Source of the DNA: Bacteroidota bacterium
Lineage (GTDB): Bacteria; Bacteroidota; Bacteroidia; Chitinophagales; Chitinophagaceae
DNA: 64,000 nucleotides
Assembly: GCA_018266575.1 (NCBI GenBank)
Contig: JAFEAE010000012.1
Location: forward strand, 62,001 to 126,000
Direction of reading: 5' to 3'
A program made the position numbers and the translations under genes. Each line of letters begins with the position of its first letter. The stretch's first letter is position 1. The notes under the pieces are model-generated. The model did no database searches and was not told the DNA's origin. It worked only from the letters and a program-made list of their open reading frames with translations. This document shows, one piece after another, positions 9,249 through 19,032 of this stretch.

Positions 9249-12200
9249 TTATGAATTTTTGCTGATAATTAAATCATCGTTTTCATCATATTTATTAGCC
9301 CGTATTTTTTCCTGCAGCGATTGAAAGATGATGAATAAGCCGGGTATTACAAAAACGCCAAGCACAGTTCCGATCAACATTCCGCCAATCGCGCCTGTAC
9401 CGATTGAGCGATTGCCATAAGCGCCTGCACCTGTGGCAAACATCAATGGCATCAATCCAAAAACAAATGCGAATGATGTCATTAATATTGGTCGCAGCCT
9501 TGCTTTTGCGCCTTCTGTTGCAGCCTGAACAAGGTCCATTCCTTTTCGTCTTCTTTCCAATGCGAACTCTACAATCAAAATTGCGTTCTTGGCTAATAAA
9601 CCAATGAGCATGATGAGTGAAATCTGCATGTAAATATTATTGCCGATGTTAAACATCTTTGCAAAAATGTAAACGCCCGATAGACCAACAGGCATTGAAA
9701 GTAGCACGGCAAGGGGAAGTATATAGCTTTCGTATTGTGCGCTTAATAATAAATACACAAACACAAGGCTCAATAAAAAAATATATACAGATTGTGTGCC
9801 GCTTGTTTGTTCTTCCCTGCTGATGCCTGAATATTCGTAGCCATATCCGGGAGGCAATGTTTGTGCAGCTACTTCTTTAATTGCGATCAAAGCTTGTCCT
9901 GAACTATATTCCGGCTTTTGCGTTCCATTCACTGAAATGGAAGTATACAAATTAAACCTTGAGATACTTTGCGGGCCATACACACGCTTTACGTTGATGA
10001 ATTCTGTGATGGGAGCCATTTTATTGCTGCCGGATTTTACATAGATTTTATTAAGCCCTTCAACGTTTGCACGATAATTTGTATCGGCTTGTATCATCAC
10101 GCGGTATTGCTTTCCGTATTTATTAAAGTTGGAAGCATAAAAACCGCCATAATAAAATTGCATCGCATTTAAAATATCGTTCACGCTGATGCCTGCATCT
10201 TTTGTTTTGGCAACATTAACGCTGAGTTCATATTGTGGAAATCCGGGGTCGAATGATGTGGTTGCGTATTGTATTTCGGGGCGTTTATTCAAAGCATCCA
10301 GGAATTTTTTAGATACCCGGTAAAATTCATCAATGGTATGCCCACCTTTATCCTGTAATTGAAAGGAAAAGCCACCGGTACCGCCAAAACCAGTAATGGT
10401 TGGAAGCGACATCGGGAAAATAGACGCTTCACGGATACCTGCTGTTTTTTCTGCCAGCATTTTAATCACATCCTGGTTGCTGACGCCTTTACGTTTGCTC
10501 CAGTCTTTTAGTTCAAGAAAAACAATTCCATAATTGCTTCCATCGCCTGCCATAAAATTAAAACCGGTTACACGGAAAACATGTTCCACTTGTGGAATGG
10601 ATTGTGCACTATCGCTTACTTGTTTTACAATTGCTTCAGTTCGTTCCATAGATGCAGCAGCCGGGAGGCTGATAGAAACGAAAATCGTACCCATATCTTC
10701 ATCGGGCACAAAACTCGACGGTGTTGTTTTCATTAAGAAGGCAAATAACCCGGCAAATACGCCAGCCGATAATAATATGAGCCATTTTTTTACAGATAAA
10801 AATTTAATACTTCGCGTATACCTCGACGTTAGTGAATCGTAAGCTGCATTAAAACCTGCGCCAAAACGGTGCAGAAAATTCCTGTTTTCATGCTCCACAT
10901 GTTTTGGTGGCCGTAAGAACATAGCTGCAAGTGCAGGACAAAGCGTTAATGCATTCACTGCGGAAATGCAAATGGAAACAGCAAGTGTAACACCAAACTG
11001 TTTATAAAATACGCCAGTTGAACCGCCAACAAACGTTACAGGTATGAAAACTGCGGCCATTATCAACGTGATGGATAAGATAGCGCTTGTGATCTCACTC
11101 ATTGCATCAATGGCGGCTTTGCGTGGCGATTGATAACCATGTTCGAGTTTTGCATGCACGGCTTCCACTACAACAATAGCATCATCCACCACAATTCCTA
11201 TGGCAAGCACGAGTGCGAATAATGTGAGCAGGTTAATGCTATATCCAAAGATGTATAAAAAGAAAAATGTGCCGATGATGCAAACCGGAACAGAGATTCC
11301 GTGGATGAGTGTTGAGCGGATATCCTGTAAAAAAATAAAAATGACGATGAATACAAGAGCGAAACATTCAAGCAATGTGGTGATAACTTTTTCGATGGAA
11401 GCGCCTAAAAAGCGGTTGATGTCAACAACAATAGCATAGTGAACACCGTCAGGAAAAGATTTGCTTGCTTCTTCCATGGCCTGCTTCGATAAATTAATAA
11501 CATCTCTTGCGTTGGAGCCCGGCGTTTGACTGATTGCCATTCCGCTTGCAGGATGGCCTTTGTATGCAGCCGCATAGGAGTTGAGGAGTGCGCCGATTTC
11601 TACCCGTGCAATATCTTTCAGGTGCAATAACTGTCCGTTTGTTTTTGCTTTGATAATGATATTTTCAAATTGGCTCACACTTTGCAACTTGCCTGTATAA
11701 GTGATCACATATTGAAAACTCTGGTTTCCGTTCTCGCCAAATTTTCCAGGCGCTGCATCTATATTTTGCTCGTTTAATGCAGCAGAGACATCCTCGGGTG
11801 TAAGCCCATACACAGACATCAGATCAGGCTTCAACCAGATCCTCATGGAATAATCACGCGTACCAAAAGCACGTGCATTTCCTACTCCGGGAACCCTTTT
11901 TATTTGCGGAAGAATATTAATGTTGGCGTAGTTCTGTAAGAACGTTTGATCATAGGCAGGTTTATCGCTGTACAACGCAAATATCAACACCATGCTGCTT
12001 TGTTGCTTCCTGACTGTTACCCCTTCTTTCACTACATCCTGTGGTAACAAACTCATTGCGCTTGCCACCAGATTCTGAACATTCACTGCATCTTTATCCG
12101 GGTCTGTACCAACTTGAAAATAGACTTGTATCGATGCGCTTCCATCATTTCCTGCAGATGATGTCATATAGGTCATTCCTTCAACACCATTGATCGCCTC

Positions 12201-12398
12201 TTCCAGGGGAATGATCACATTTCTTAAAACCACTTCTGCGTTTGCGCCGGTATAATTTGCCGATACATTCACTGTTGGCGGTGCAATATTCGGATATTGC
12301 TCAATCGGCAATTTTATCAAACCCAAAATTCCAAGTAGCACAATAAGCACTGAAATAACGGTGCTCAGCACAGGCCTTTTAATAAATCTTTTTATCAT
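9249..12398 (-). CDS. RND multidrug efflux permease (HAE1 family, AcrB/MexB-like)
   Basis: 1049 residues, the usual AcrB length. It begins 'MIKRFIKRPVLSTVIS' with the IEQYPNIAPP stretch of the first periplasmic loop. TM4 carries the proton-relay pair in 'GIVVDDAIVVVEAV', and late transmembrane blocks include 'LIGLLAKNAILIVEFA' and 'RPILMTSFAFVFGLMPL'. These place it in the hydrophobe/amphiphile group and not among heavy-metal (CusA) pumps. It exchanges protons for hydrophobic compounds and sits between the adaptor gene (15 bp upstream) and the channel gene downstream in one operon. Confidence 0.97.
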   Translation of the reverse strand: MIKRFIKRPVLSTVISVLIVLLGILGLIKLPIEQYPNIAPPTVNVSANYTGANAEVVLRNVIIPLEEAINGVEGMTYMTSSAGNDGSASIQVYFQVGTDPDKDAVNVQNLVASAMSLLPQDVVKEGVTVRKQQSSMVLIFALYSDKPAYDQTFLQNYANINILPQIKRVPGVGNARAFGTRDYSMRIWLKPDLMSVYGLTPEDVSAALNEQNIDAAPGKFGENGNQSFQYVITYTGKLQSVSQFENIIIKAKTNGQLLHLKDIARVEIGALLNSYAAAYKGHPASGMAISQTPGSNARDVINLSKQAMEEASKSFPDGVHYAIVVDINRFLGASIEKVITTLLECFALVFIVIFIFLQDIRSTLIHGISVPVCIIGTFFFLYIFGYSINLLTLFALVLAIGIVVDDAIVVVEAVHAKLEHGYQSPRKAAIDAMSEITSAILSITLIMAAVFIPVTFVGGSTGVFYKQFGVTLAVSICISAVNALTLCPALAAMFLRPPKHVEHENRNFLHRFGAGFNAAYDSLTSRYTRSIKFLSVKKWLILLSAGVFAGLFAFLMKTTPSSFVPDEDMGTIFVSISLPAAASMERTEAIVKQVSDSAQSIPQVEHVFRVTGFNFMAGDGSNYGIVFLELKDWSKRKGVSNQDVIKMLAEKTAGIREASIFPMSLPTITGFGGTGGFSFQLQDKGGHTIDEFYRVSKKFLDALNKRPEIQYATTSFDPGFPQYELSVNVAKTKDAGISVNDILNAMQFYYGGFYASNFNKYGKQYRVMIQADTNYRANVEGLNKIYVKSGSNKMAPITEFINVKRVYGPQSISRFNLYTSISVNGTQKPEYSSGQALIAIKEVAAQTLPPGYGYEYSGISREEQTSGTQSVYIFLLSLVFVYLLLSAQYESYILPLAVLLSMPVGLSGVYIFAKMFNIGNNIYMQISLIMLIGLLAKNAILIVEFALERRRKGMDLVQAATEGAKARLRPILMTSFAFVFGLMPLMFATGAGAYGNRSIGTGAIGGMLIGTVLGVFVIPGLFIIFQSLQEKIRANKYDENDDLIISKNS

Positions 12399-12413
12399 TT
12401 TATTTTCAAATGA

Positions 12414-13580
12414 TTATTTTAAATTTTTATATACCGAATCAACTATTGCCTGCCTGGGTATGATCTTTGTACTGTCTTTCAATCCTACAAGGCCTTCGAG
12501 CACTATGGTGTCACCGGCTTTTAATCCACTGGTCACGATAAAATACAAACCATTGTCTGATGGAATTCCTGTTATGGCAATGCTCGAAATTTTATTGTTC
12601 TTATCAACTATATACACAAGTTTTTTATCCTGCAATTCATAAGTAGCGCTTTGGGGGATGATCAATGCTGTATCAATGATGGTTGGGATCCTGATTGTAG
12701 CGCTTGCCCCGCTTCTTAAAATACCCAGCGGATTTGAGAATAAAGCTTTAAATGTTGCCGTGCCTGTTTCTGTAGAAATGAGCCCGCTCGCCATTTCTAT
12801 TTTTCCTTTTTCGGGATATGGTGTGCCGTCTGCAAGAATGAGAGAAGCTGGCGACATGTTGTTGATCTTTTCATGGATGGTTGAACCCGGTATGCTTGCA
12901 AAATATTGCAGCAGTTGTTTTTCATTCAATGAATAGTATGCATATACGTTGGTGATGTTTGCTAAGGTTGTAAGAGGTGATGCAGTGGCTGCATTTATTA
13001 ATGCTCCAACCTTGTAAGGGATCATGCCAATCACGCCGGTTGCAGGGCTGCTCAAAAATGTATAGCCTTCATTTGCTTTTGCGTTTGCCAATGCTGCTTT
13101 TGCCTGGATAAGAGAAGCTTCTTTCGCCTTCAAGGTATACTCAGCAGATTCAAGTTCATACTTGCTCACAATTTCTTTTTCTACCAAAGGCTTTGCTTTT
13201 GCAACCTGCATTTTTGCGGCATCAACATCTGCCTCCGCACTTTTAATACTTGCAGTGGCAGTAACCACTTCCTGTTCATATTGCGGATTGCTGATGCGGA
13301 AAAGTAATTGGCCTTTTTTAACTGCTGCACCTTCTTGAACATAAATGGCATCAAGGTACCCGTCGATCTTCGGGCGGATTTCAACAACCTGCTGGCCTTG
13401 TAATGTTGCAGGGAAATCAAGATCCACTTTTACGTTACGCCTGCTAAGCGTAAGTACTTTAAAATCTTTGACTTCAGCCTGCATATTATCTGGCATATTC
13501 TTTTTATCGGTATCGCCGCAGGAAATTAATAGCAAGCACAAAAATGCTGTGAGTGTAGTTAAGGGGAATTTTGGTATCAC
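12414..13580 (-). CDS. RND efflux periplasmic adaptor (AcrA/MexA-like membrane fusion lipoprotein)
   Basis: 388 residues with a lipoprotein signal ending at 'LLISCGD'. The barrel-sandwich half-motif 'RPKIDGYLDAIYVQEGAAVKKGQLLF' region is followed by an alpha-hairpin rich in Ala/Lys/Glu (about 100-160), the returning lipoyl half ('SPATGVIGMIPYKVGALI'), then beta-barrel and membrane-proximal domains. It links the inner-membrane pump and the outer-membrane channel. First gene of a three-gene operon. No local regulator (TetR, AraC, MarR) is visible; the 233 bp upstream before the kinase gene's 3' end hold only a TATTTTG element close to the start. Confidence 0.95.
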   Translation of the reverse strand: MIPKFPLTTLTAFLCLLLISCGDTDKKNMPDNMQAEVKDFKVLTLSRRNVKVDLDFPATLQGQQVVEIRPKIDGYLDAIYVQEGAAVKKGQLLFRISNPQYEQEVVTATASIKSAEADVDAAKMQVAKAKPLVEKEIVSKYELESAEYTLKAKEASLIQAKAALANAKANEGYTFLSSPATGVIGMIPYKVGALINAATASPLTTLANITNVYAYYSLNEKQLLQYFASIPGSTIHEKINNMSPASLILADGTPYPEKGKIEMASGLISTETGTATFKALFSNPLGILRSGASATIRIPTIIDTALIIPQSATYELQDKKLVYIVDKNNKISSIAITGIPSDNGLYFIVTSGLKAGDTIVLEGLVGLKDSTKIIPRQAIVDSVYKNLK

Positions 13581-13813
13581 AAATTCAAATTATTTGGCAA
13601 AATAGCATTAATAACATTTTTAGGTTTATTACTTATATAAGCGGAAATATAAGTCTATCAGCGTGTGGGGTTGTTAAAATGAAAGCAGGGACCAAAGTAA
13701 GATGGGATAAAAAATAAAAAGAATTTCAAGATTTGTAATTCTTTATCTGTGAACCGTGATGCCGGTTTTGCTGTATCCGTTTTTTTGTTTCATAAAACAC
13801 TATCCGGCGCAAA

Positions 13814-16800
13814 TCATTTTGTTTCCACAAGCAAAGGGATACTGATATTAATAGTAAAACCTTTTCCCGGCGCTGTTAAAATGTGTATTTCGCCGTCAAA
13901 TAACTGCAGCCTGCTTCGCATGTTCCTTAGCCCAATACCACTGATTAATTTTTTAGCTTCCATTCCTTTTCCATTATCACAAAGGACAAGGTGTATGGCC
14001 CGTGGCGTATTTTCGAGCAACAGGTTTACTGAGGTAGCATTTGCGTATTTAAGGATATTCGTGCATTGTTCCTGCACTATGCGGTAAATGGCAAGTTTTT
14101 GTTCGCTATCTAATTTTTGTTCATCAAAATTTGACGCATCTGTTTTCACATCAATACCTGCTTTGGTCAGCATTTCTTCCATCAGGTGTGATAAGCGTTC
14201 TGCAAGTTTTATTTCTTCAAAATCGGGTGCTACCAACTCGTGGGCTATTTTACGGTTTTCTTCAATGGCATCCTGGATGTTTTTCATGGAAGAGCAAATT
14301 ACTTCCATTGCTTTTTCAGGAGCATTCCTTGCAATGGATAGCAATAATTTTGTGCCCGCAAGGATTTGATTAACGTTGTCATGAAGCTCTACACCGATCA
14401 GGTTGCGTTCTTTTTCCTGCGCTTTCAGAATGGCACGTGTTATTTTTTTCTGTTCTTCCATGCGCTGCTGCATTCGTTCCCGTTCCAACCTGCGCAGTTC
14501 TGATATGTCTATATGCATGACCACTGCGCCTGATTTTTCTTTTTCATAAAGAGGTGTTGCTACCATACGGAACCAGCGTTGCACGGAAGGGGAGTGGCAT
14601 GCATATTCATACACAAATTGCGGGCTGCGGTGCTCAAGCACTGAACGGATACCTTCTGCTACAATTTTTCCATCACTAAGATCGCCGTTTGTAGCCTTGC
14701 GGCAAACAGCAACATAATCTTCCCCAACGTAATAATTTTCTCCCTGGTATCCGTTATCATCTGCAAACTGTTCCCATGCCCTGTTCACTTCCATGATCTT
14801 TCCTGTTTTATCCAGCAGCGCGATATTGGCAGGAAGTGTATTAAGGATAATTGACATTCTTTCTGCAAATGATTTTTTTTCTTCAAAACTTTCTTTGAGT
14901 TGATCTTCTGCTTTTTTTCTGTAAGAGATATCTATCATTGCTCCAACCATCCTGTAAGGAATTCCGGAATCGTGGTAAAGGATACGCCCGCAATCCATCA
15001 TATATGCAATGGATCCATCCGCTTTCAGTAAACGGTATTCATCATTCCAGGAATTCTTTTTTGATTGAATAGTATGTTTCAGGTTTTGCAACACTTTATC
15101 CCGGTCGTCGGGGTGCAATTTCTCTTCCCAATCAGCAATTAATGGAGATGTTTTATCCGGTGTGTAACCCAATTGCGAATAATAATTATTGTTGCGCCAT
15201 ACTTTCCCGGTGATCATGTCCCAGTCCCAGATAATGTCGTTTGTTGCACTGACTACCATTTCAAATCGCTCGTTAGATTGGCGAATCAATTCCTGTGCAT
15301 GTTTTTTTTCGGTGATGTCTTCAGTAAAAATAATAATTCCCCCGGTTTCGCCTGCTGCATCAAGCCATGGCCTGGTTTCCCAGCGCAACCATGTTTGCCT
15401 TCCGTCGGCACGTACAAAACAATCTTCGTCTTTTTTCACAACCTCACCATTCAGGCAACGTTGATGAATTGTTTTCCAGTTGCTGCTGATTTCAGGAAAA
15501 ATTTCATAGTGCGATTTTCCAATTATGGATTTTCCTTCGAGACTATAATCAATAAGCCAGCGATTGCTTGCCACGAGATAACGCATTTTACGATCGAACA
15601 TAGCGATGGCTACAGGACTGTGTTCAATATAAAGTTCCAGTTGTTTTTCCCGCTCAATGATCTCAATGGTTTTTTCGCGGACTTTTTCTTCCAGTCGCTC
15701 GTTAAGCTCCAGCAATTCGTTCTCCAGTTTTTTACGGCCACTGATATCCCTGATGATAAAAATAAATGCTTCCAGTTGACCCGTTTCATTCTTTATACCA
15801 TTACCGGTTACTGTTCCCGTGAAGCTTGTTCCATTCTTACGTTGATAAATCATTTCAGCACTCCAGCTACCTTTTTCTTCAATCTGTTTTTCAAGACTAT
15901 TCAAACGTCCCCGGGTGAATTTTAAAAAACCGAGTTCTTCAACAGACCGCCCGATCGCCTCTTGTTTAGTATAGCCAAGAAGTTTTTCAGCGCCTTTGTT
16001 CCAGGTGATGATTTTTCTGTCGAGGCCGCGTGTAAGGATTGCTTCCGAAGAATGATCCACCATTATAGCTAAGTGGTTGACTTGTTCGCGCAGTTTTTTT
16101 TGCCGCGTGATATCCAGGTTTACCACAACATATCCCGTGATATTTCCCTGCTTATCACGAAAAGCTGTAGCAGAGTTGCTCACAAAAATAATTCTGCCGT
16201 CTTTGGTCTTTCGTTTTAACTCTCCGCTCCAGTGGTCCTTCTCAGCAATTTCACCCAGCAATACCCGTATCTCTGCAGGAGTAAGCATGGTGTCCAGCAG
16301 TTGATTAGGATTTTTGCCAAGCATCTCCGGTAAAGTGTAACCATACATTTTTTCTGCCCCGCGGTTCCAATGGGTGATATGGAATGCAGGATCCAGCGTA
16401 TATATGGCATCGTTAGACTGGTTCACCATGCGCAGCAGGGAAGCTAGTTCCTGCTCAGCCTTTTTCTTTTCAGTCAGGTCCCTGGTGATCTTTGCGTATC
16501 CGTATAAATTGCCATCCTTATCATTGAGGCTTGTGAAAAGTACATCCGCCCAGAACAGGGAACCATCTTTTCGTAATCTCCAGCCCTCCACTTCATAATG
16601 CCCGAAGCGTTTTGCCATACCAAGATTTTCTTTTGGCTCGCCTTTAAGGATATCTTCCGTCCGGTAAAAAATTTCAAAGGGCTTACCGATCACTTCATCT
16701 TCAGTATACCCTTTTATATATTCTGCACCTTTGTTCCAACTGGTGATCTTCCCGTATGTGTCGAGAAAAAATATCGCATAGTCCTTAACGTTAGATAATA

Positions 16801-17065
16801 GCCCTGTGTAGTTGTAACGTTCCTCATCTGCTTGTTTACGCCTGCTCATTTCACGGATTATCAATACAGCAAACACTGCAGACAATAACAGGATGAAAGT
16901 ATAAAAGAAAACGACTGGCGTCAGGCTTGTTCCTGCATAAACATGAATGCCATTCTCTGTATAAGATATGAGTTGATTATGTGTTTCGATTAGACTATAA
17001 ACCGCGATAAGCAGTACCGGAAAAATAATGCCACAAAACAATGCTATTTTTTTCCTTCGGCGCAT
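13814..17065 (-). CDS. Membrane-bound sensor histidine kinase with six PAS domains (HisKA_3 type)
   Basis: About 1083 residues from ATG 17065, which lies 2 bp after the stop of the preceding response regulator; an in-frame TTG at 17089 would overlap it. Two membrane segments (about 10-30 and 45-75) enclose a short ~20-residue outside loop, too small for a usual sensor. Six PAS-like units follow, each opening with patterns such as 'DYAIFFLD', 'NDAIYTLD', 'SEAILTRG', 'SPVAIAMFD', 'NDIIWDWD' and 'PANIALLD', with PAC-like ends 'ITRDLTEKKKAE'. The kinase core has the HisKA_3 phospho-acceptor 'VELHDNVNQ', then a HATPase with 'QEQCTNILKYANA', 'DNGKGM' and 'GIGLRNMRSRL'. This class usually phosphorylates NarL-type regulators, and one is encoded upstream. 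The cytoplasmic PAS array suggests redox or gas sensing, but no heme ligand can be assigned by eye. Confidence 0.92.
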   Translation of the reverse strand: MRRRKKIALFCGIIFPVLLIAVYSLIETHNQLISYTENGIHVYAGTSLTPVVFFYTFILLLSAVFAVLIIREMSRRKQADEERYNYTGLLSNVKDYAIFFLDTYGKITSWNKGAEYIKGYTEDEVIGKPFEIFYRTEDILKGEPKENLGMAKRFGHYEVEGWRLRKDGSLFWADVLFTSLNDKDGNLYGYAKITRDLTEKKKAEQELASLLRMVNQSNDAIYTLDPAFHITHWNRGAEKMYGYTLPEMLGKNPNQLLDTMLTPAEIRVLLGEIAEKDHWSGELKRKTKDGRIIFVSNSATAFRDKQGNITGYVVVNLDITRQKKLREQVNHLAIMVDHSSEAILTRGLDRKIITWNKGAEKLLGYTKQEAIGRSVEELGFLKFTRGRLNSLEKQIEEKGSWSAEMIYQRKNGTSFTGTVTGNGIKNETGQLEAFIFIIRDISGRKKLENELLELNERLEEKVREKTIEIIEREKQLELYIEHSPVAIAMFDRKMRYLVASNRWLIDYSLEGKSIIGKSHYEIFPEISSNWKTIHQRCLNGEVVKKDEDCFVRADGRQTWLRWETRPWLDAAGETGGIIIFTEDITEKKHAQELIRQSNERFEMVVSATNDIIWDWDMITGKVWRNNNYYSQLGYTPDKTSPLIADWEEKLHPDDRDKVLQNLKHTIQSKKNSWNDEYRLLKADGSIAYMMDCGRILYHDSGIPYRMVGAMIDISYRKKAEDQLKESFEEKKSFAERMSIILNTLPANIALLDKTGKIMEVNRAWEQFADDNGYQGENYYVGEDYVAVCRKATNGDLSDGKIVAEGIRSVLEHRSPQFVYEYACHSPSVQRWFRMVATPLYEKEKSGAVVMHIDISELRRLERERMQQRMEEQKKITRAILKAQEKERNLIGVELHDNVNQILAGTKLLLSIARNAPEKAMEVICSSMKNIQDAIEENRKIAHELVAPDFEEIKLAERLSHLMEEMLTKAGIDVKTDASNFDEQKLDSEQKLAIYRIVQEQCTNILKYANATSVNLLLENTPRAIHLVLCDNGKGMEAKKLISGIGLRNMRSRLQLFDGEIHILTAPGKGFTINISIPLLVETK

Positions 17066-17067
17066 GA

Positions 17068-17499
17068 TCAGGTATTTTTGGTAGCCCAATTAAGTTCCGG
17101 AAAATAATTGTTGCCGTTGAGCAGCGTGTCTATAGCTTCGATCAGGCGGTCCTGCAGCTTGTCTTTAGCGAGATATGCAGATGCGCCTGCACTGTACGCA
17201 TGAGCAGCATAAACATCACCGGAATTAATACTGATGAGAAGTATGGGGATGTGAGGAGAATGCTTTCTTATTTCTGCAATTGCCTGTATACCGGTAATCT
17301 CCGGCATAGCATTATCAGTAATAATAATATCCCACTCACGGGTTTTTATAGAATCAAGCAAATGCCTGCCATTTCCAACCAACTCAATATATGCAGAGGG
17401 CCATGCCTGGTGGATTACCCGTTCAAGACTGTTACGCATCAGCTCATGGTCGTCAGCAATTAAAATATTCAAGGGCAAGGAACCTGCTTTCATATCCAT
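17068..17499 (-). CDS. Receiver-only response regulator (CheY-like)
   Basis: The ATG at 17499 ('MDMKAG') begins a 143-residue protein; the longer open frame to 17601 overlaps the neighbouring regulator and has no domain. It is a single receiver domain: acidic pair in 'LIADDHELM', phospho-acceptor Asp in 'IITDNAMPE', Ser in 'LLISINSG' and Lys in 'AYLAKDK', all in order. There is no output domain. It lies between a NarL-type regulator and the six-PAS kinase, 2 bp before the kinase start, so it is probably translated with it. It may act as a phosphate sink or an alternative target of that kinase. Confidence 0.88.
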   Translation of the reverse strand: MDMKAGSLPLNILIADDHELMRNSLERVIHQAWPSAYIELVGNGRHLLDSIKTREWDIIITDNAMPEITGIQAIAEIRKHSPHIPILLISINSGDVYAAHAYSAGASAYLAKDKLQDRLIEAIDTLLNGNNYFPELNWATKNT

Positions 17500-17578
17500 A
17501 AAACTACATTTATGATTGCGGATGGTTTGTAGCGGACATTGCCTGATTTTTGTAATGAAAAAATGACAAAGGATAATA

Positions 17579-18214
17579 TTATACCGCAAGGCCATAATCA
17601 ACTACATAGCGGATAAGGTCTATGTTACGCTCGAATCCCATCTTATACATAAGCCTTGCCTGATAAGTGCTGACGGTGCTGGATCGAATATAGAGTTCCC
17701 TTGCAATTTCCTGGATCGATTTACCTTTTGCCAGTTGTAGCATTACCTGGAGTTCCCGCCTGGAAAGATGTTCATGCGGGATTTTGATTTTGCCAAATGA
17801 TTGACTTAGCTGGCCTGCTAATTTCTCCGCAAATGCAGTACTTATATATTTTCTGCCATGTAATATTCGGTCGATTGCCCGCAGCAATTCTTCCGGTGTA
17901 GCATCTTTTCTGACATAACCCATAGCACCTGCATTCATTACACGAAGTGCATATTGATTTTCGGGGTGCATGCTTAAAACGAGTACCGGCAATCCCGGTT
18001 GGGCCACGCAAAGCTTTTCTATTGCTTCAATGCCGTTATGCCCGGGCATGCTGATATCTGTAATCACCAGCAAGAATTTGTTACCTGCGCATTTTTGAAT
18101 TAATGTTTCTCCATCCGCGGCTTCTTCAATTTCAGCATTAGGGTATGATGACTGCAGCACCGCACTCAGTCCGCTTCTGACAACTGCATGGTCATCTGCG
18201 ATTAAGATACGCAT
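17579..18214 (-). CDS. NarL/FixJ-family response regulator
   Basis: 211 residues. The receiver domain (1-120) has 'LIADDHAVV', the phospho-acceptor in 'VITDISMPG', 'LVLSMHPE' and 'GYVRKDA'. A LuxR-type HTH (about 145-205) reads 'LSRRELQVMLQLAKGKSIQEIA' across its first helices, with the recognition helix around 'SSTVSTYQARL'. It is a transcription factor expected to be activated by the HisKA_3 kinase downstream. It follows ric by 63 bp on the same strand, which links this pathway to nitrosative or respiratory stress genes. Target promoters are unknown. Confidence 0.93.
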   Translation of the reverse strand: MRILIADDHAVVRSGLSAVLQSSYPNAEIEEAADGETLIQKCAGNKFLLVITDISMPGHNGIEAIEKLCVAQPGLPVLVLSMHPENQYALRVMNAGAMGYVRKDATPEELLRAIDRILHGRKYISTAFAEKLAGQLSQSFGKIKIPHEHLSRRELQVMLQLAKGKSIQEIARELYIRSSTVSTYQARLMYKMGFERNIDLIRYVVDYGLAV

Positions 18215-18277
18215 ATACTATTTTAGTTTAGGTTGGTAACTGAAATAAATAAACGGTTTATAATTTTTCCTGAAGGG

Positions 18278-19009
18278 TTAAAAAATAATTTTCCTGCTGC
18301 CTTTTATCAGTCCCTGGATTTTTGGAAAGAGTAGGTTATTTTCCAGGTGTACATGTTCATGCAGGTCTTCTTCAAATTCTTTTAGTTCCTGCAGGCAAAC
18401 CTTAAAAGTCATGCATGCCCCTGCGGGAATAGTATAACCGTTAGTAATCCTTCTTATTGAATCCATAATCGTACCGCCGTGTTCGTGTTCTTTCTCCATC
18501 ATTGCAATAGGAGCAGTAATAAATTCAAATGCCGCAGGATCAATATCTGCGTTTGCAAATCTTTTTTCTGCATCCATCAACCTTGGAAATAATACCAGTT
18601 CTTCTTTTTGAATATGCATTGTCATTTCTTTTTGAAGTTCAGAAAATAAATGAAACACATCGACCATATAAGGAAACCTTTCCCCATGTTTGGCTGCTAC
18701 TTTTTCGAGGTGCGATGAAATAACGGGCATCGAGTTTTTTATGTAGTAATGATGGCGTGTCACAATGTGGCTGATCAATTGATTGGTTGTCATTTTATCA
18801 AACGGCATGCCTTTCGTTACATCGTTTTTGCCAATGAGATTTAGTTCCTCCACTACCTGGTCCATCTCAATACATTCATCACGACAAGCTTCCGCAAGTT
18901 TTCTTTTTCCTTTGCAGCAAAAATCAAGATGGTATTTTTCAAACACAGGTACCGCGTGGTGATTGGCTGATGCGATCTGGGCGAGGGTTTGTTCTGAATA
19001 GTTGTTCAT
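18278..19009 (-). CDS. ric: Iron-sulfur cluster repair di-iron protein Ric (ScdA/YtfE)
   Basis: 243 residues from ATG 19009; the TTG at 19036 is a weaker start that overlaps the upstream stop. The N-terminal ScdA domain is clear ('LAQIASANHHAVPVFEKYHLDFCCKGKR', Cys-Cys near residue 30). A hemerythrin-like four-helix domain follows with His residues in 'SHIVTRHHYY', 'MHIQKEELVLFPR', 'EKEHEHGG' and 'LHEHVHLENNLLFP' that would bind the di-iron centre. Members repair iron-sulfur clusters damaged by nitric oxide or peroxide. It sits 23 bp after the heme-copper-oxidase-like gene, downstream of a Crp/Fnr regulator, and beside the nitrous oxide reductase operon. Confidence 0.95.
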   Translation of the reverse strand: MNNYSEQTLAQIASANHHAVPVFEKYHLDFCCKGKRKLAEACRDECIEMDQVVEELNLIGKNDVTKGMPFDKMTTNQLISHIVTRHHYYIKNSMPVISSHLEKVAAKHGERFPYMVDVFHLFSELQKEMTMHIQKEELVLFPRLMDAEKRFANADIDPAAFEFITAPIAMMEKEHEHGGTIMDSIRRITNGYTIPAGACMTFKVCLQELKEFEEDLHEHVHLENNLLFPKIQGLIKGSRKIIF

Positions 19010-19032
19010 AATGTATTTTGTTTTTACAAAAT

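Noticed and set aside
15173..15925. 250-codon plus-strand ORF opposite the PAS kinase
   Set aside because: It is the antisense of conserved PAS domains and its product has no domain pattern.
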